Assembly: GCA_020634435.1 (NCBI GenBank)
Contig: JACKBS010000006.1
Coordinates: 310,001 to 374,000, forward strand
Direction: 5' to 3'
DNA from: Ardenticatenaceae bacterium
GTDB lineage: Bacteria > Chloroflexota > Anaerolineae > Promineifilales > Promineifilaceae
DNA length: 64,000 bases
Shown here: positions 62,221-64,000 of the stretch, one piece after another
How positions within the stretch are numbered: the first letter of the stretch is position 1
Layout of the letters: each line of letters begins with the position of its first letter
Translations under genes and position numbers: made by a program
The notes under the pieces: model-generated
Databases searched by the model: none
What the model was told of the DNA's origin: nothing
The model's input: the letters and a program-made list of their open reading frames with translations, nothing else

Positions 62221-63489
62221 ATGATGAAATTGAAATGGTTTTTATGCGTGGGTTTGTTTTTTGCATTGGAGGCCTGTGCGCCAACGGCCGTTTCCCCCCA
62301 AACCGAACCCGCCAGCCGACCAACCGTGATCGCAACGGCCGTTGCCCAACCGACAGAAACCTCCACGCAGGAACCAACGGCCGTTCCCACCGAGCTACCC
62401 ACACCAACAATTGTGCGAGCAACGGCCGTTCCCGATCCCACCACCTTCACTCGCCGTTTTGACCGCTTTTTGCCCTTTGCCAACCCGGAAGGCGGCAGCA
62501 ACAGCCTCACCGGGCTGGTGCGCCAGGGGGATGGCTGGCAGCTTGAACGCGTGCCGTACCCGCCCGGCCTTTATGTGGAAGAACTTGGCTATGCCCTCGG
62601 CACCGACTCGGTGGATTCTGACTACGCTGTGGCGACAGACCGACTGCTGGCCTGGAGCTTCGGCGGTGGAGCTGGCCCAGGTAATCTGGCCGTGGGGCAG
62701 CTTTTCATTGTGAACGTGGCGACGGAGGCGGTAGAAATTGTGGCCGACAACGTGGTGTCGGCGGGCTGGGCACCCAACGGGCTGGATTTTGCCTACATTT
62801 TGGCCACCGATGAAACGTATGAACTGCGCTGGCGCACCGCCGCTGGAGAGGATCGCTTGTTGGCGGTGGATGTGCCGCATACGTTGAAAGTGTCGCCAGA
62901 CGGCCGTTTTGTCGCCTTCACCCGCGAATCACACTACGAGGTAGACGACACTCCCCCTGGCCTGTACATCGTGGAAATCGCCACTGGCTTCGAGACCCAA
63001 CTCTCTACCCTGGACAGAGCAGGCTACGGTGGTTCGGGGTTATTCTGGAAACCCCACTGGACATCCGACAGTAGCCAGCTATTTCTGTATGCAGGCTATG
63101 ATGACGATCGTGCTTCAGAACCACATCCTGCTGGCTATGTTTGGGCAGCCATCGACGGCAGCTTTTCCCACTTCTTGCCCGATTCTGCTTTTCTAGAGCT
63201 TTTTGATGAGCCAATACATGAGCCAGAGCATTACCGCTGTATGGACTCACCACCTCTGTTTGCAGCAAGCAAGTTGGTTGTGGGCATGGGCGAGTGTCCC
63301 CCCTTTGGTGGAATTCCCGAGGTTTCTCAACCAGTTACCTTTACTTTAAATCCCCAAACAGGCGCGATAGCCCTCACCAATAAGTTAATTGTCCCCAACA
63401 CCGCCCAACTACTCACCTGGGACGTTCCCGGCGAGTCCGTGCTAATGCTGTATGGCGATGAGGTCACCCGTGTGGAGATTGAGCAGTAG
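62221..63489 (+). CDS. Beta-propeller lipoprotein (TolB-like), copy 2
   Basis: 422 residues from ATG 62221 (alternatives at 62212 and 62224). Lipobox ALEAC, then a linker nearly the same as in the upstream gene (TAVSPQTEPASRPTVIATAV) with four palindrome copies. A shorter propeller follows (about 75-422) with VSPDGRFVAFTRES as the clearest blade. Same orientation as copy 1, with a hairpin between. Confidence 0.83.
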   Translation: MMKLKWFLCVGLFFALEACAPTAVSPQTEPASRPTVIATAVAQPTETSTQEPTAVPTELPTPTIVRATAVPDPTTFTRRFDRFLPFANPEGGSNSLTGLVRQGDGWQLERVPYPPGLYVEELGYALGTDSVDSDYAVATDRLLAWSFGGGAGPGNLAVGQLFIVNVATEAVEIVADNVVSAGWAPNGLDFAYILATDETYELRWRTAAGEDRLLAVDVPHTLKVSPDGRFVAFTRESHYEVDDTPPGLYIVEIATGFETQLSTLDRAGYGGSGLFWKPHWTSDSSQLFLYAGYDDDRASEPHPAGYVWAAIDGSFSHFLPDSAFLELFDEPIHEPEHYRCMDSPPLFAASKLVVGMGECPPFGGIPEVSQPVTFTLNPQTGAIALTNKLIVPNTAQLLTWDVPGESVLMLYGDEVTRVEIEQ

Positions 63490-63501
63490 GGAGAAGGTTT
63501 G

Positions 63502-63684
63502 CTATTTTTGCTTGCTGTCGGAGATAAGTTCCCAGAATGCTAAAGAACCGAGTGTCATAAGTACGCCTAAAACGGCGAAGCAGAGCGATTCCCCAAAAAA
63601 CTTTACTTCGATAAGGATGCCGCAGGCAAAGAGACCCACAAAAACAAGTAGCCCCACCAGCGCATTTCGTACATTTTTATTCAT
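63502..63684 (-). CDS. Small two-helix membrane protein
   Basis: 60 residues: helices at about 7-25 and 33-52, a short Glu/Lys loop and a polar tail. The ATG at 63684 has only a weak GAG upstream. Not recognised. It lies between the lipoprotein and the TPR gene on the leftward strand. Confidence 0.5.
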   Translation of the reverse strand: MNKNVRNALVGLLVFVGLFACGILIEVKFFGESLCFAVLGVLMTLGSLAFWELISDSKQK

Positions 63685-63705
63685 CTAGCTCGGCACCTGG
63701 TATTG

Positions 63706-63762
63706 ATTTCCCCGGAAACTGTTTTTGAGCCGGTTGACTGTACGCAAAGTTTCCGGGGAAAT
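63706..63762. terminator. Hairpin after the TPR gene
   Basis: Perfect 14-base arms ATTTCCCCGGAAAC/GTTTCCGGGGAAAT directly downstream of the TPR gene stop. No T-run. Confidence 0.6.
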
Positions 63763-63773
63763 GATTGGCAGCG

Positions 63774-64000
63774 CTAGTTCATTTTGGCTAGCAGTGCGGT
63801 GAGTGCCCAGTGAGCGGGTAGGTAAAATGGTTCTTCTACCAGGGCTTGCTTGAAGTGCTGTACGGCCGTTTCGTACTGCCCCAAGTTTTGATAGGCCCGA
63901 CCTAAGTTCATGTAGGGAAACTGGCGCGTTTCGTAGCGCGGGGCGATGGTGGCTTTTTGCAGCCAAGGGATTGCCTCTTCCCACTTCTCCTGGTCAATCA
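63774..64000 (-). CDS. TPR-repeat protein, C-terminal part
   Basis: The frame is open from the right edge to TAG 63774. The visible 74 or so residues hold two TPR-like helix pairs: KWEEAIPWLQKATIAP and MNLGRAYQNLGQYETAVQHF, with KQALVEEPFYLPAHWAL after it. A scaffold for protein contacts; the N-terminal part and any other domain lie outside the window. Confidence 0.75.
   Translation of the reverse strand, partial: IDQEKWEEAIPWLQKATIAPRYETRQFPYMNLGRAYQNLGQYETAVQHFKQALVEEPFYLPAHWALTALLAKMN

Overview
The window looks like the chromosome of a Chloroflexota (Anaerolineae/Ardenticatenia-type) bacterium. This is inferred from gene content and style, not from a marker phylogeny. The signs are secreted proteins with Pro/Thr linkers of the PTPTPLPTAT type, a secreted protein with an LYLPLIS motif, lipoprotein beta-propellers, a bacterial translin, DUF4230 and DUF503 proteins, and good Shine-Dalgarno sites. 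The most pervasive signal is an iterated palindrome, ACGGCCGT (often AACGGCCGTT). I count about 105 copies by hand, where roughly one would be expected by chance. It falls in genes and gaps alike and is nearly absent from one 8.6 kb gene.

Layout. 1-7.1 kb is a leftward operon for a surface-facing protein, an ABC exporter (ATPase and two permeases) and a Gly/Gln-rich membrane protein that leaves the window. 7.2-14.7 kb holds unlinked housekeeping and hypothetical genes: DUF503, DUF4230, a short FAD protein, translin, an AllH-like DUF2877 protein, YbaK, glycosyltransferase 2 and aldo-keto reductase. 14.9-18.1 kb is a TetR gene divergent from two methyltransferases and a CDF metal exporter. 18.1-23.6 kb is a leftward run: a PIN-like/DUF433 pair, RlmB-type methyltransferase, cysS, gltX and a PIN-TRAM membrane protein. 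23.6-31.8 kb holds long non-coding stretches, an amine oxidase-type FAD enzyme, a GPH symporter, an M28 peptidase, a 48-residue membrane peptide and a tail-anchored epimerase.

31.9-41.9 kb begins with tRNA-Val(CAC) and is an ion-transport and stress block: CBS protein, ArsB/NhaD permease, PII-like protein with a CPA2 antiporter, then a tight leftward operon of UbiD decarboxylase, CPA1 antiporter, universal stress protein, MscS channel and fused aconitase X. AcnX plus a short UbiD protein in one operon matches the enzyme pair of the archaeal modified mevalonate pathway and is the best candidate here for an undescribed bacterial system.

42.1-51.4 kb holds an SH3/beta-propeller lipoprotein, ftsZ with a small HTH gene upstream, DinB, a heptaheme cytochrome c, a WYL regulator divergent from a VOC protein, a sigma-like factor and a small lipoprotein. 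51.7-60.3 kb is one 2864-residue SpvB/RHS protein that is AT-richer, poor in ACGGCCGT and carries a large insertion. 60.5-64 kb holds two tandem beta-propeller lipoproteins, a small membrane protein and the end of a TPR gene.

Many intergenic gaps hold an inverted repeat, each from a different sequence family. No rRNA, CRISPR array, insertion sequence or phage module was recognised.
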